Assembly: GCA_050739575.1 (NCBI GenBank)
Contig: JBOIBN010000009.1
Span: 1-47,829 of the forward strand
DNA from: JBOIBN01 sp050739575
GTDB lineage: Bacteria; Pseudomonadota; Gammaproteobacteria; JAKDMP01
Length of the DNA stretch: 47,829 nucleotides
Direction: 5' to 3'
Shown here: one piece after another, positions 24,558 to 33,749 of the stretch
How the letters are laid out: every line of letters begins with the position of its first letter
How positions within the stretch are numbered: position 1 is the stretch's first letter
Notes under the pieces: model-generated
Databases searched by the model: none
What the model was told of the DNA's origin: nothing
The model's input: the letters and a program-made list of their open reading frames with translations, nothing else
Translations under genes and position numbers: made by a program

Positions 24558-26254
24558 GTCGTCTGCCGCGTAATCGCATGCTTGCGGTCGGTGTGCTTTT
24601 TGCCATGGCAGCCGGAGTTCTCGCGGTGCGGGCCGTGGATCTGCAGATCTTCCGTCACCCCCTGCTTTCGGATCGCGCCGCGCGTCAGCAGATGCGCACG
24701 GTGGAACTTCCCGCCCATCGCGGGATGATTCTCGACCGGCGCGGACAGCCGCTCGCGATTTCGACGCCGGTGGCGGCAATCTGGGTAAATCCGAAGGTCG
24801 TCATCGGACGTGACGTATCGCTTGCACCGCTCGCGCGTCTGCTCGGCATGCAGCCTGCGGCGCTCGCCGCAAACCTCGCCGCTCATGCGGACAAGAGTTT
24901 CATGTACGTGGCGCGTGGACTACCGCCCGCCATCGCCGGGAAGGCCCTGGCCCTCGGCCTTACCGGCGTCCACAGCAAGCGCGAATACCGGCGCTATTAC
25001 CCTGCGGGTCAGGTGGCGGCGCAGGTAGTCGGGTTCACCAACATTGACGATCGCGGGCAGTATGGACTCGAACTCGAGTACGAAGGCTGGTTGCAGGGCA
25101 AGGCCGGCGCGATGCGGGTGGTGACAAGTGCCGACGGCCGCCCGGTGGAAGACGATGAGGTGATCGCTCAACCCCACCCGGGGCGAGATCTCGTCACCAG
25201 CCTCGACATGCGCATCCAGTATCTCGCCTACGAAGCGTTAGCCGAGGCGGTTACGAAGCAGGGAGCCGTTTCGGGTTCAATCGTCGTGCTCGACGTGAAG
25301 ACGGGCGGCGTGCTCGCGATGGTGAATCAGCCGTCCTACAATCCGAACGTGCGCTCGGATCTGCAGGCCGATCTGTACCGCAACCGCGCAGTCACCGATC
25401 TGTTCGAACCGGGCTCCACGTTCAAACCCTTCATCATCGCGGCCGCCCTCGCCTCGGGGAACTGGCACCCGCAGAGCACGGTGGCCACTGGCAACGGCAT
25501 CTGGGCGGTGGGCGGATACACCATCCACGACGACGAGCCGCTCGGCACGATCACCCTCACCACCCTGCTCGAAAAATCGAGCAATGTCGGGGCGGCCAAG
25601 GTGGCGCTCACACTGCCATCCGATTACCTGTACCGGATCCTGGGCGGCTTTGGCTTTGGACAACCGGTCGTCAGCGGATTTCCCGGCGCCACCGCCAGTC
25701 AACTCGCCTATTACGGCAGCTGGCGTCCGGTCGAGCAGGCGGCGATTTCGCGCGGCTACGGCGTCTCGGTGACCGCGTTCGAACTGGCGCAGGGTTATCT
25801 CGCGATCGCCGACGGTGGCGTGCAGCGCCCGGCGACTTTCATCAAGCAGGATAAACCGACGCCGGGTCCGCGGATCATTCCGGCCGGAATAGACGCCGAA
25901 TTGCGCGCCATGCTCACGACCGTTGTATCGGACCAGGGCACTGGGCATCGTGCGCAGATTCCCAACTACCGCGTGGCGGGCAAAACTGGTACGGCGCACA
26001 TCTATCGCGACGGCAGCTACTCCGACGACCGCTACAACTCAGTCTTCGTCGGCATGGCGCCGGCCGCCGATCCCCGGCTGGTTGTGGCAGTCCTCGTCCG
26101 CGGTGCCTCGCACGGGCATTACTTCGCCAGCCAGGTGTCGGCACCGGTGTTTCGTGAGGTCATGGAGGGCGCGCTGCGCCTGCTGGACATCGCGCCGGAC
26201 GCGGGTACGGTGCTGGCCACTGCCCCGGCCACCGCGCGGGGAGGCCCGGCGTGA
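24554..26254 (+). CDS. ftsI: Peptidoglycan DD-transpeptidase FtsI (PBP3)
   Basis: The septal transpeptidase, 566 residues from the GTG at 24554, which overlaps the ftsL stop. It has a short cytoplasmic tail, one membrane helix (residues about 10-27), the class B dimerisation domain with RGMILDRRGQPLA, and the transpeptidase domain. The active-site motifs are STFK (Ser288-Lys291), SSN (342-344) and KTG (477-479). In-frame codons upstream lie inside ftsL and would give an unlikely N terminus. It works with FtsW to make septal wall and is the target of some beta-lactams. The stop overlaps the murE start. Confidence 0.96.
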   Translation: MSRLPRNRMLAVGVLFAMAAGVLAVRAVDLQIFRHPLLSDRAARQQMRTVELPAHRGMILDRRGQPLAISTPVAAIWVNPKVVIGRDVSLAPLARLLGMQPAALAANLAAHADKSFMYVARGLPPAIAGKALALGLTGVHSKREYRRYYPAGQVAAQVVGFTNIDDRGQYGLELEYEGWLQGKAGAMRVVTSADGRPVEDDEVIAQPHPGRDLVTSLDMRIQYLAYEALAEAVTKQGAVSGSIVVLDVKTGGVLAMVNQPSYNPNVRSDLQADLYRNRAVTDLFEPGSTFKPFIIAAALASGNWHPQSTVATGNGIWAVGGYTIHDDEPLGTITLTTLLEKSSNVGAAKVALTLPSDYLYRILGGFGFGQPVVSGFPGATASQLAYYGSWRPVEQAAISRGYGVSVTAFELAQGYLAIADGGVQRPATFIKQDKPTPGPRIIPAGIDAELRAMLTTVVSDQGTGHRAQIPNYRVAGKTGTAHIYRDGSYSDDRYNSVFVGMAPAADPRLVVAVLVRGASHGHYFASQVSAPVFREVMEGALRLLDIAPDAGTVLATAPATARGGPA

Positions 26255-27768
26255 ATATCGCGCCGCTGTCGCAGACGGGGAAATCGCTCGCCGAACTCTG
26301 TGCTGGGTATGTCCCGTCCCGGGCGCCCGCAATCAGGATCGAGGGGCTTGCGCTCGACAGCCGGCGCATTCGTCCTGGTTGGGTGTTTCTCGCCTGCCAT
26401 GGCACGCGCGACCACGGTCTTCAGTATGCCGCGCAGGCTTGTGGGCGAGGCGCGGTTGCCGTCCTGTACGAACCGCAACCGGATCTGATTCTGCCGAAGC
26501 TCCTGCACGCGACGCCGCTGATCGCAGTACCCGAACTGCATCGTCACGCCGGTCCGATCGCCGCCCGCTTCTTCGATGATCCGAGCGCCGCCATGGCGGT
26601 AACCGGCGTAACCGGCACCAACGGCAAGACCAGCGTTACTACGATCCTTGCCCAGGTTCTGGCCGATTGGGGCCAAACCTCGGGTTTGATCGGCACGCTG
26701 GGTTATGGACTGTACGGCATGCTCGAGCCTGCGATCGAAACCACGCCCGATCCGGTGCGTCTGCAGGCCATCCTCGCTGGCCTGCGCGGTTACGGTGCCG
26801 CCCACGTCGCGATGGAAGTGTCCTCGCACGCGCTCGATCAGGAACGCGTGGCCGGCATCCACTTCGAGAACGCCGTGTTCACCAACCTGACCCGTGATCA
26901 CCTGGATTACCACCATACGATGGAAGAGTATCGCGAGGCCAAGGCGCGGCTCTTCGCGTGGCCGGGTCTGCGCCGCGCGGTGCTTTATCTCGACGATCCG
27001 GTAGCCGAGGACTTCGCTTCGCGCGCGGCCCCGCAAGTCGAGCGGATCGGTTTCGGGCTCGAAAGCGACGCCCCTGCCTGGTTCATCGGACGCCGCCTCT
27101 TCGCGACAGACGTGCATTCGAACGGCGACGGCCTCGCGCTTGAAATCGCCGGCGACTTCGGAACTGCGACCCTGCGTAGTCGCCTCGTGGGGCGCTTCAA
27201 CGCGGTCAATCTGCTGGCCGTGCTCGCGGTATTGCTCGCGCGCGGCGCTCCGTTCGAAGAGTCGCTTGCGCGCGTTTCCCAGGCGCGCACGGTGCCGGGG
27301 CGGATGGAGAGTTACGGTGGCGGACGCCAGCCTCTCGTAGTCGTGGACTATGCCCACACCCCGGATGCACTGGCCCAGGCACTTGCTGCCGTGCGCGGAC
27401 ATGTGCCGGGAAGGGTCACCGTAGTATTCGGCTGCGGCGGCGATCGCGACCGCGGTAAACGAGCGCAGATGGGCGAAGTGGCCGCGGCCGGCGCCGAGCG
27501 GATCGTGCTCACCAACGATAATCCGCGCGGCGAGGATCCAGCCGATATCGTGGCCGGGATTCGCGCCGGCATTCCGGCAGACAAGCCCGTCGCCGTGATT
27601 CACGATCGTCTCGAAGCAATCGAGGCCGCGCTCGCCGGGGCCGGGCCCGGTGACGCGGTGCTCGTGGCGGGCAAGGGACATGAGACGGTGCAGATCGTCG
27701 GTAACGAGCGGCGCCGCTACAGCGATCGCGATGCCGTGCGGCAGCTGCTGGGAGGATCGCCTTGGTAA
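26251..27768 (+). CDS. murE: UDP-MurNAc-Ala-Glu:meso-diaminopimelate ligase
   Basis: MurE adds the third residue to the stem peptide. The 505-residue protein has the ATP loop GTNGKT (residues 122-127), HVAMEVSSHALDQERV, FTNLTRDHLDYHHTMEEY with the carbamylated-Lys region, and VVDYAHTPDAL. The motif DNPR at residues 423-426 (LTNDNPRGEDP) selects meso-diaminopimelate over lysine, so the wall is of the usual Gram-negative type. The GTG start overlaps the ftsI stop. Confidence 0.96.
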   Translation: MNIAPLSQTGKSLAELCAGYVPSRAPAIRIEGLALDSRRIRPGWVFLACHGTRDHGLQYAAQACGRGAVAVLYEPQPDLILPKLLHATPLIAVPELHRHAGPIAARFFDDPSAAMAVTGVTGTNGKTSVTTILAQVLADWGQTSGLIGTLGYGLYGMLEPAIETTPDPVRLQAILAGLRGYGAAHVAMEVSSHALDQERVAGIHFENAVFTNLTRDHLDYHHTMEEYREAKARLFAWPGLRRAVLYLDDPVAEDFASRAAPQVERIGFGLESDAPAWFIGRRLFATDVHSNGDGLALEIAGDFGTATLRSRLVGRFNAVNLLAVLAVLLARGAPFEESLARVSQARTVPGRMESYGGGRQPLVVVDYAHTPDALAQALAAVRGHVPGRVTVVFGCGGDRDRGKRAQMGEVAAAGAERIVLTNDNPRGEDPADIVAGIRAGIPADKPVAVIHDRLEAIEAALAGAGPGDAVLVAGKGHETVQIVGNERRRYSDRDAVRQLLGGSPW

Positions 27769-29117
27769 TGCCGCGCACACTCGGCGCGGTCGCGCAGGCG
27801 ACGGACGGTCGCCTCGTCGGTTCCGACGAGGAATTCGGCGCCGTGATTACCGATAGCCGCCGGATGGAGGCGGGGGCATTGTTCGTCTGTCTGCACGGGT
27901 CACATTTCGATGGGCACGATTACGCGGCGGCTGCGGCGGCCGCAGGCGCCGCCGGCTTGCTCGCGAGCCGTGCGGTTGACTGTGAACTCGCGCGTGTCGA
28001 GGTCGCAGACACGCTCGCCGCACTCGGTCGTTTCGCCCGCGCCTGGCGCGATGCACAGGCCGCGCAGGTGATTGCGATCACCGGCTCGAACGGCAAGACC
28101 ACGACCAAGGATCTCCTTGCCGCCGTGCTTGCACAGGTTGCGCCGACGCTGGCGACCAGCGGCAATCTCAATAATCTGATCGGCCTGCCGCTCACGCTCG
28201 CACGGCTCAATGCCGAGCATCGCTACGCGGTGGTCGAGTTGGGCACCAATGCGCCGGGGGAGATTGCCGCACTCGCGGACATGGCGCACGCGGATGCGGC
28301 CGTGATCACGAGCATTGCGCCGGCACATCTTGCGGGCTTCGGCAGCATCGAGGGCGTTGCCCGCGAGAAGGGGGCCTTGTTCGCTGCGCTCGGCGCCGAA
28401 GGACTCGCGGTGGCGCCGGCTGCTGCCTCGCCGTGGCTTGAGGACTGGCAACGGGCGAGCGCGGCGCGTCACTGGGTCACGTTCGGTCTCGATGCGGATG
28501 CGCAGGTCACCGCGCATTCGATCGAGACGAGTGCGACAGGTACCTTTTTCACACTTGTCACACCGGATGGAAGCGCACGCGTAGAAATGCGCCTGCTCGG
28601 ACGCCACAACGTAGGCAATGCGCTCGCCGCCGCGGCCGCGGCCTGGAGTCTCGGCGTTGCGCCGGACAGCATCGCCCGCGGGCTTGCGCTCGTACGTCCG
28701 TCGGCGGGGCGCCTGGCGCCGCAACGGCTGGTCTCGGGCGCGTTGCTGCTCGACGACAGTTATAACGCCAATCCGGCTTCGGTTGCCGCCGCCCTCGCGG
28801 CCGCCGCCGCGCTCGAACCTGACGTCTGGCTGGTACTGGGAGATCTCGGCGAACTCGGACCGGAATCCGCCGAGTGGCACCGGCGGGTGGGGCGGGATGC
28901 GCGCGCCGCCGGTGTGACGCGTCTTTATGCGTTTGGCGTGCTCGCCGCCGAAGCTGCCGACGCCTTCGGCGAGGGCGGTCTGGCGGCAACGGATGTCGAA
29001 TCGCTCGCCGCGCAGCTGCGTGCGCAACTCGCAACGGGCACGGTGGTCGTGGTGAAGGGCTCGCGCAGCGCACACATGGAGCGTGTCGCCGCCGCTCTTC
29101 TGGAGGAGGACGGATAA
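27768..29117 (+). CDS. murF: UDP-MurNAc-tripeptide:D-Ala-D-Ala ligase
   Basis: MurF adds D-Ala-D-Ala to complete the pentapeptide. It has ITGSNGKTTTKDLLAAVL (ATP loop), GNLNNLIGLPLTL, ELGTNAPGEIAALA, GRHNVGNALAAAAAA and LLDDSYNANPASVAAAL, all typical. The start is either ATG 27768, sharing one base with the murE stop and giving 449 residues, or TTG 27762, two codons earlier and better spaced from GGAGGA (27751-27756). The D-Ala-D-Ala substrate must come from a ddl gene outside this window. Confidence 0.95.
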   Translation: MPRTLGAVAQATDGRLVGSDEEFGAVITDSRRMEAGALFVCLHGSHFDGHDYAAAAAAAGAAGLLASRAVDCELARVEVADTLAALGRFARAWRDAQAAQVIAITGSNGKTTTKDLLAAVLAQVAPTLATSGNLNNLIGLPLTLARLNAEHRYAVVELGTNAPGEIAALADMAHADAAVITSIAPAHLAGFGSIEGVAREKGALFAALGAEGLAVAPAAASPWLEDWQRASAARHWVTFGLDADAQVTAHSIETSATGTFFTLVTPDGSARVEMRLLGRHNVGNALAAAAAAWSLGVAPDSIARGLALVRPSAGRLAPQRLVSGALLLDDSYNANPASVAAALAAAAALEPDVWLVLGDLGELGPESAEWHRRVGRDARAAGVTRLYAFGVLAAEAADAFGEGGLAATDVESLAAQLRAQLATGTVVVVKGSRSAHMERVAAALLEEDG

Positions 29118-30200
29118 ATGTTGCTGTGGCTTGCGGAATATCTCAGCCGTTACATCTCCGGCTTTCGGGTGGTGGACTTCATCACCCTGCGCACAATACT
29201 CGCGGTGCTGACCGCGCTCATTTTTTCATTCGCGTTCGGGCCGCTTTTCATCCGCAAGCTGACCTTGCACAAGGTCGGTCAGTTCGTGCGTCAGGAAGGT
29301 CCGCTGACGCATCTAAGCAAGACGGGTACGCCGACCATGGGTGGCGTACTCATTATTGCCGTCGTGATCGTAACGACGCTGCTCTGGGGTCGGCTCGACA
29401 ATCGTTTCGTGGACGTGGCGCTGGTTACGCTCGTCGTATTCGGCGCGATCGGAGCAGTGGACGACGCGATCAAACTGCGCGGTGCGCGCTCGCTGGGATT
29501 TTCCGCACGGCGCAAGTTTTTGATCCAGTCGCTCGCCGCGGTGGGGCTCGGCGTGTGGCTTTACCTGACCGCAAAGAGTCCCGCGGAAACAGAGTTTTTC
29601 GTGCCCTTCGCGAAAACGATCGCGATCCCGATGGGGGGCTGGTTTCTGCTTTCATGCTATCTGGTCCTGGTCGGAAGTTCCAATGCGGTCAATCTGACCG
29701 ACGGGCTTGACGGGCTCGCGATCATGCCGACGGTGCTGATCATCGGGGCGCTCGGCGTGTTCGCGTATTCGACCGGCAACGTCAAGATCGCCGACTATCT
29801 CGCCATCCCCTACGTTTCCGGCGTCGGCGAGATTGCCGTGTTCTGCGGCGCGCTGGTGGGTGCCGGCATCGGTTTCCTGTGGTTTAACACCTACCCCGCG
29901 CAGGTTTTCATGGGTGACATCGGCGCGCTCGCGCTTGGCGCTGCGCTCGGAATCGTCGCCATCATGGTGCGCCAGGAGATCGTGCTTTTCATCATGGGCG
30001 GCGTGTTCGTAATCGAAACCCTGTCGGTGATCATGCAGGTCGGGTCGTATCGCCTCACAGGGCGGCGGATATTCAACATGGCGCCGCTTCACCATCACTT
30101 CGAGCTGAAGGGCTGGGCCGAGCCCAAGGTGATCGTGAGGTTCTGGATCGTGACGGTGATTCTCGTGCTCGTGGGCCTTTCCACGCTCAAGGTGCGCTGA
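29118..30200 (+). CDS. mraY: Phospho-MurNAc-pentapeptide transferase
   Basis: MraY moves phospho-MurNAc-pentapeptide onto undecaprenyl phosphate to make lipid I at the inner membrane. The 360-residue protein has about ten helices and all the family signatures: HLSKTGTPTMGG, FGAIGAVDDAIKL with the catalytic Asp pair, NAVNLTDGLDGLA, FMGDIGALALGAALG and MAPLHHHFELKGWAEPKV. It starts immediately after the murF stop, with GGAGGA as ribosome site inside murF. Confidence 0.97.
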   Translation: MLLWLAEYLSRYISGFRVVDFITLRTILAVLTALIFSFAFGPLFIRKLTLHKVGQFVRQEGPLTHLSKTGTPTMGGVLIIAVVIVTTLLWGRLDNRFVDVALVTLVVFGAIGAVDDAIKLRGARSLGFSARRKFLIQSLAAVGLGVWLYLTAKSPAETEFFVPFAKTIAIPMGGWFLLSCYLVLVGSSNAVNLTDGLDGLAIMPTVLIIGALGVFAYSTGNVKIADYLAIPYVSGVGEIAVFCGALVGAGIGFLWFNTYPAQVFMGDIGALALGAALGIVAIMVRQEIVLFIMGGVFVIETLSVIMQVGSYRLTGRRIFNMAPLHHHFELKGWAEPKVIVRFWIVTVILVLVGLSTLKVR

Positions 30201-30212
30201 GGAATGGCGGCA

Positions 30213-31526
30213 ATGATGCAGGCTCAGGCAAAAGCACTCGTGATCGGGCTCGGCGCGAGCGGCGTGTCGGCTCAGCGCTATCTCGAAACCATAGGTTGGC
30301 GTGTATATGCAACCGACGATGATTCGGCGCGTGCGCCGCTCGCAGGCACGGCCTGGTGCAGTCCGCAAGATGTTTCCGCAAGGCTTGCCGAAGTCGAACT
30401 CGTGGTCGTGTCGCCGGGCGTGCCGCTCGATGCTCCCGCCGTAATCGCCTCACGCGAACACGGCGTCGAGATCGTCGGCGACGTGGAACTGTTTGCCCGT
30501 GTCGTTACCGCGCCGGTTCTCGCCGTCACTGGCACCAACGGCAAGAGCACCGTCGCGGTGCTCGCCGCGTCCATGGCATCGAGTGCGGGCCGGCGCGTTG
30601 CCGCGGGGGCGAATCTTGGCACGCCCGTGCTCGAACTGCTGGACCCGGCGATAGAGCTTTACGTGCTGGAGCTGTCGAGTTTCCAACTCGAACTCACGCA
30701 CTCGCTCGCGCCGTTAGCGGCGGCGGTGCTCAACGTGAGCCCGGATCACCTCGACCGTCACGGAAGCCTAACCGCCTACGCCGCGGCCAAGGCGCGGATT
30801 TTTCATCATGCGCGGACCGCGATCGTCAACCGCGAGGATCCACTCGTGCGCGCGATGGTCGAAGGCCGCACCGACATCGTCAGTTTCGGACTCGACGAAC
30901 CCGCAGGGCATCACTATGGCCTGCGCGGGCCGGCCGCCGAACCCTGGCTGTGCCGCGGCGAAGAGCGCCTGCTCGCTGCCGCCGAAGTACCGCTCGCCGG
31001 ACAGCATAATCTCGCCAATGTGCTCGCGGCCTGGGCGCTCGCGGCGGCGGCGGGTCTGCCGGACGCAGCGATTGCACGGGCCGTGCGCGATTTTCGCGCC
31101 TTGCCGCATCGTCTCGCGTTCGTTGCCGAACGGCGAGGTGTGCGCTATCTCGACGATTCCAAAGCGACCAACGTAAACGCCGCCTGTGCCGCGCTTGCCG
31201 GGCTCACCGGTCCCCTGCTCGTGATTGCGGGCGGTCAGGGCAAGGGCCAGGACTTTACGCCGTTTGCTGCGCTGCTCGCGGAAAGGGCACGCGCCGTGGT
31301 CTTGATCGGTACCGATGCGCCGTTGATCGAGCGCGCGCTCGCCGGTCGTGTTCGGCTGGCGTGCGCGGGAACGATGACGGAGGCGGTTGGCATCGCGGCC
31401 GCACTTGCCGAGCGCGGCGATCAGGTGGTGCTCGCGCCGGCCTGCGCTAGTTTCGATCAGTTTCGCAATTACAACGAACGCGGCGAAGCCTTCGTCGCCG
31501 CCGTCGAGGCACTGGATGACGACTGA
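30213..31526 (+). CDS. murD: UDP-MurNAc-L-alanine:D-glutamate ligase
   Basis: MurD adds D-Glu to the growing stem peptide. The N-terminal Rossmann domain starts ALVIGLGASGVSAQRYL; the ATP loop is VTGTNGKSTVAVLA; LELSSFQLELT and NVSPDHLDRHGS follow, then YLDDSKATNVNA and the C-terminal IAGGQGKGQDFTPF and LAPACASFDQFRNYNERG. ATG occurs at 30204, 30213 and 30216. I choose 30213 because GAGGA (30199-30203) is 9 nt before it and touches the first. This gives 437 residues. It overlaps ftsW by 11 nt. Confidence 0.95.
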   Translation: MMQAQAKALVIGLGASGVSAQRYLETIGWRVYATDDDSARAPLAGTAWCSPQDVSARLAEVELVVVSPGVPLDAPAVIASREHGVEIVGDVELFARVVTAPVLAVTGTNGKSTVAVLAASMASSAGRRVAAGANLGTPVLELLDPAIELYVLELSSFQLELTHSLAPLAAAVLNVSPDHLDRHGSLTAYAAAKARIFHHARTAIVNREDPLVRAMVEGRTDIVSFGLDEPAGHHYGLRGPAAEPWLCRGEERLLAAAEVPLAGQHNLANVLAAWALAAAAGLPDAAIARAVRDFRALPHRLAFVAERRGVRYLDDSKATNVNAACAALAGLTGPLLVIAGGQGKGQDFTPFAALLAERARAVVLIGTDAPLIERALAGRVRLACAGTMTEAVGIAAALAERGDQVVLAPACASFDQFRNYNERGEAFVAAVEALDDD

Positions 31527-32679
31527 GGCCGCATTAGGCGCGCGCAGTGCGCCGCGGCATGCGCCGCCCGCGCCGGATGCACTGCTTTGCGGGCTTATAT
31601 TTGCCTTGCTCGGCATCGGTCTGGTGATGGTGGCTTCGACTGCATTGCCGACGACGAGTGCGGCAGGCGGAGTGGACGACTTTGTGCGGCAATTTGTTTT
31701 TGCGCTCATCGGGATCGCGGTAGCGGCGGTGCTCTACGGGACGCCGCTCGTCTATCTGGAACGCCTGCGTTATCCGGCGCTCATACTCGCACTCTTGCTG
31801 CTGGTCGCGGTATACATTCCCGGTCTCGGACACTCCGTAAACGGCAGCGCCCGCTGGCTCGATCTCGGACCGTTCACGCTGCAGGCCTCGGAACCGGCGC
31901 GGATATTGGTGCTGATCTACATTGCGGGCTACGCGCTCGTGCATCGCGAGGGTCTCGCGCAATCGTTCTGGAACCTTGCCAAACCCGTCGGGGTCGTCGC
32001 ACTGGTCGCGCTGATGCTGCTTGCGGAACCCGATTTCGGTGGCACCATCGTGTTGTTCATCACTGCGCTCGGCATGCTTTTTTTCGCGGGCGCCCGCAAA
32101 CGCGACACCTTCGTACTGTTGCTTCTCTTTGGCGGCGCGGCAATCGTGCTCGCAGTGAGTTCCTCCTATCGGCTCGAACGTTTGACCACCTTCCTGAATC
32201 CCTGGGCTGTGCAGCAGGGCAGCGGCTTTCAACTCACCCAGGCGCTGCTTGCCGTCGGTCACGGCGGCATCTTCGGAGCCGGGCTTGGCCAGAGCGTTGA
32301 GAAACTGTTTTATCTCCCCGAGGCGCAGTCCGATTTCATCTTCTCGGTACTGGCGGAAGAGTTGGGACTCCTCGGCGTCGTAACGGTGATCGCGCTCTAT
32401 CTCGCGCTGACATTGCGGGCGCTGACGATCGCACGGCGCGCGGCGGATGCGGGTCTCACTTTCGCGGGAAATTTCGCTTTCGGACTCGGCCTGCTGCTCG
32501 GCGTGCAGGCCTTCGTGAATATCGGCGTCAATCTCGGCGTGCTGCCGACCAAGGGACTCACGCTGCCGCTGATGAGTGCGGGCGGCTCGAGCCTGATCGT
32601 GGATCTCGCCGTCTGCGGGCTGTTGCTCAGGGCCGCGCGCGAAACGCTCGTCGCGCGCGCGCACGGAGCGAGCCGGTGA
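31516..32679 (+). CDS. ftsW: Septal peptidoglycan glycosyltransferase FtsW
   Basis: A SEDS-family polymerase that, with FtsI, makes septal glycan strands from lipid II. The 387-residue protein has about ten helices and the SEDS signatures NGSARWLDLGPFTLQASEPARI, LLAEPDFGGTIVLF with the catalytic Asp, GGIFGAGLGQSVEKLFYLPEAQSDFIF and LPTKGLTLPLMSAGGSSL. The start is the ATG at 31516, inside the end of murD. The stop overlaps murG (GTGA). Confidence 0.96.
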   Translation: MTTEAALGARSAPRHAPPAPDALLCGLIFALLGIGLVMVASTALPTTSAAGGVDDFVRQFVFALIGIAVAAVLYGTPLVYLERLRYPALILALLLLVAVYIPGLGHSVNGSARWLDLGPFTLQASEPARILVLIYIAGYALVHREGLAQSFWNLAKPVGVVALVALMLLAEPDFGGTIVLFITALGMLFFAGARKRDTFVLLLLFGGAAIVLAVSSSYRLERLTTFLNPWAVQQGSGFQLTQALLAVGHGGIFGAGLGQSVEKLFYLPEAQSDFIFSVLAEELGLLGVVTVIALYLALTLRALTIARRAADAGLTFAGNFAFGLGLLLGVQAFVNIGVNLGVLPTKGLTLPLMSAGGSSLIVDLAVCGLLLRAARETLVARAHGASR

Positions 32680-33749
32680 GCGCCCGTCCGATTCTCATTC
32701 TCGCCGGAGGTACCGGCGGTCACGTGTTTCCGGCACTCGCCGTGGCCGCCGTATTCGGTGAACATTCGGTTCCCGTGCATTGGCTGGGTGGAACCAGCGG
32801 GATCGAGACCCGGCTCGTGCCCGCCGCGGGAATCGCTTTCACCGCGCTGCCCGGACGCGGGCTGCGCGGCACCAGTCTCGGACGCAAACTGCTCGGGCCG
32901 CCGCGTCTCGTGGCTGCGATCCTGAGCGCTTGGCGTCTCATCCGGCGGATCAAGCCGCGCGCCGCGATCGGCTTTGGCGGCTATGCCAGCGGTGCCGGCG
33001 GACTCGCCGCCTGGTGCGCACGCTGCCCGCTCGTGGTGCACGAGCAGAACGCGATCGCCGGCTATACCAATCGCGTGCTCGCGCGCCTCGCGGCACGGGT
33101 GCTGACCGGTTTCCCCGGCACCTTCGGCAAACGCGGCGAGTTCACGGGCAATCCGGTGCGCGAGGAATTAACGCGCCTCGCGCCGCCCGCCGCGCGCTAC
33201 CGCGAGCGCGACGGCGCGCTGCATCTGCTCGTCATCGGCGGCAGCCAGGGGGCGCGGGTGCTGAACGAAACGGTGCCCGCAGCGCTTGCCCGGTGTGACG
33301 GCGAGTTTGAGATTTGCCACTTGGCCGGACCTGCTCACGTCGAGACGACCTGCGAGGCCTATAAAACCGCAGGAATTCACGCACAGGTCGAGGGTTTCTC
33401 CAGCGAGATGCTCGCCCTTTATGCTTGGGCCGATTTTGCAATCGCCCGCGCAGGCGCGCTCACCCTAGCCGAGTTCGCGACCGTCGGTTTGCCCGCCCTC
33501 CTGGTGCCGTTCCCGGCCGCGGTGGACGACCACCAGAGCGTCAACGCGCGCGTCTTCGTGTCTGAGGGAGCTGGACGGCTCGTGCCGGAAAGCAAACTCG
33601 ACGCGGCATCACTCGCGGTGATGCTGAATGAATTTGCGGTCGGCGGCCGAGCCTTGCTCGGCGAAATGGCCGAACGGGCGCGCGGGCTTGCGCGTTCCGA
33701 TGCCGCCGAGCGGGTCGCCCGGGCGGTGCTTGCGGTGGCCGCACCATGA
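32676..33749 (+). CDS. murG: UDP-GlcNAc:lipid I N-acetylglucosaminyltransferase
   Basis: MurG turns lipid I into lipid II on the cytoplasmic face of the inner membrane. The 357-residue GT28 protein starts with PILILAGGTGGHVFPALAVA, the glycine-rich acceptor loop. GFGGYASGAGGLAA, VVHEQNAIAGYTNRVLA, VIGGSQGARVLNETVP and the donor-binding RAGALTLAEFATVGLPALLVPFP follow. It is coupled at both ends: GTGA with ftsW and ATGA with murC. Confidence 0.96.
   Translation: MSARPILILAGGTGGHVFPALAVAAVFGEHSVPVHWLGGTSGIETRLVPAAGIAFTALPGRGLRGTSLGRKLLGPPRLVAAILSAWRLIRRIKPRAAIGFGGYASGAGGLAAWCARCPLVVHEQNAIAGYTNRVLARLAARVLTGFPGTFGKRGEFTGNPVREELTRLAPPAARYRERDGALHLLVIGGSQGARVLNETVPAALARCDGEFEICHLAGPAHVETTCEAYKTAGIHAQVEGFSSEMLALYAWADFAIARAGALTLAEFATVGLPALLVPFPAAVDDHQSVNARVFVSEGAGRLVPESKLDAASLAVMLNEFAVGGRALLGEMAERARGLARSDAAERVARAVLAVAAP

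Noticed and set aside
26119..27780. A 553-codon open frame antisense to murE
   Set aside because: Same cause; MurE on the plus strand is complete and has all motifs.
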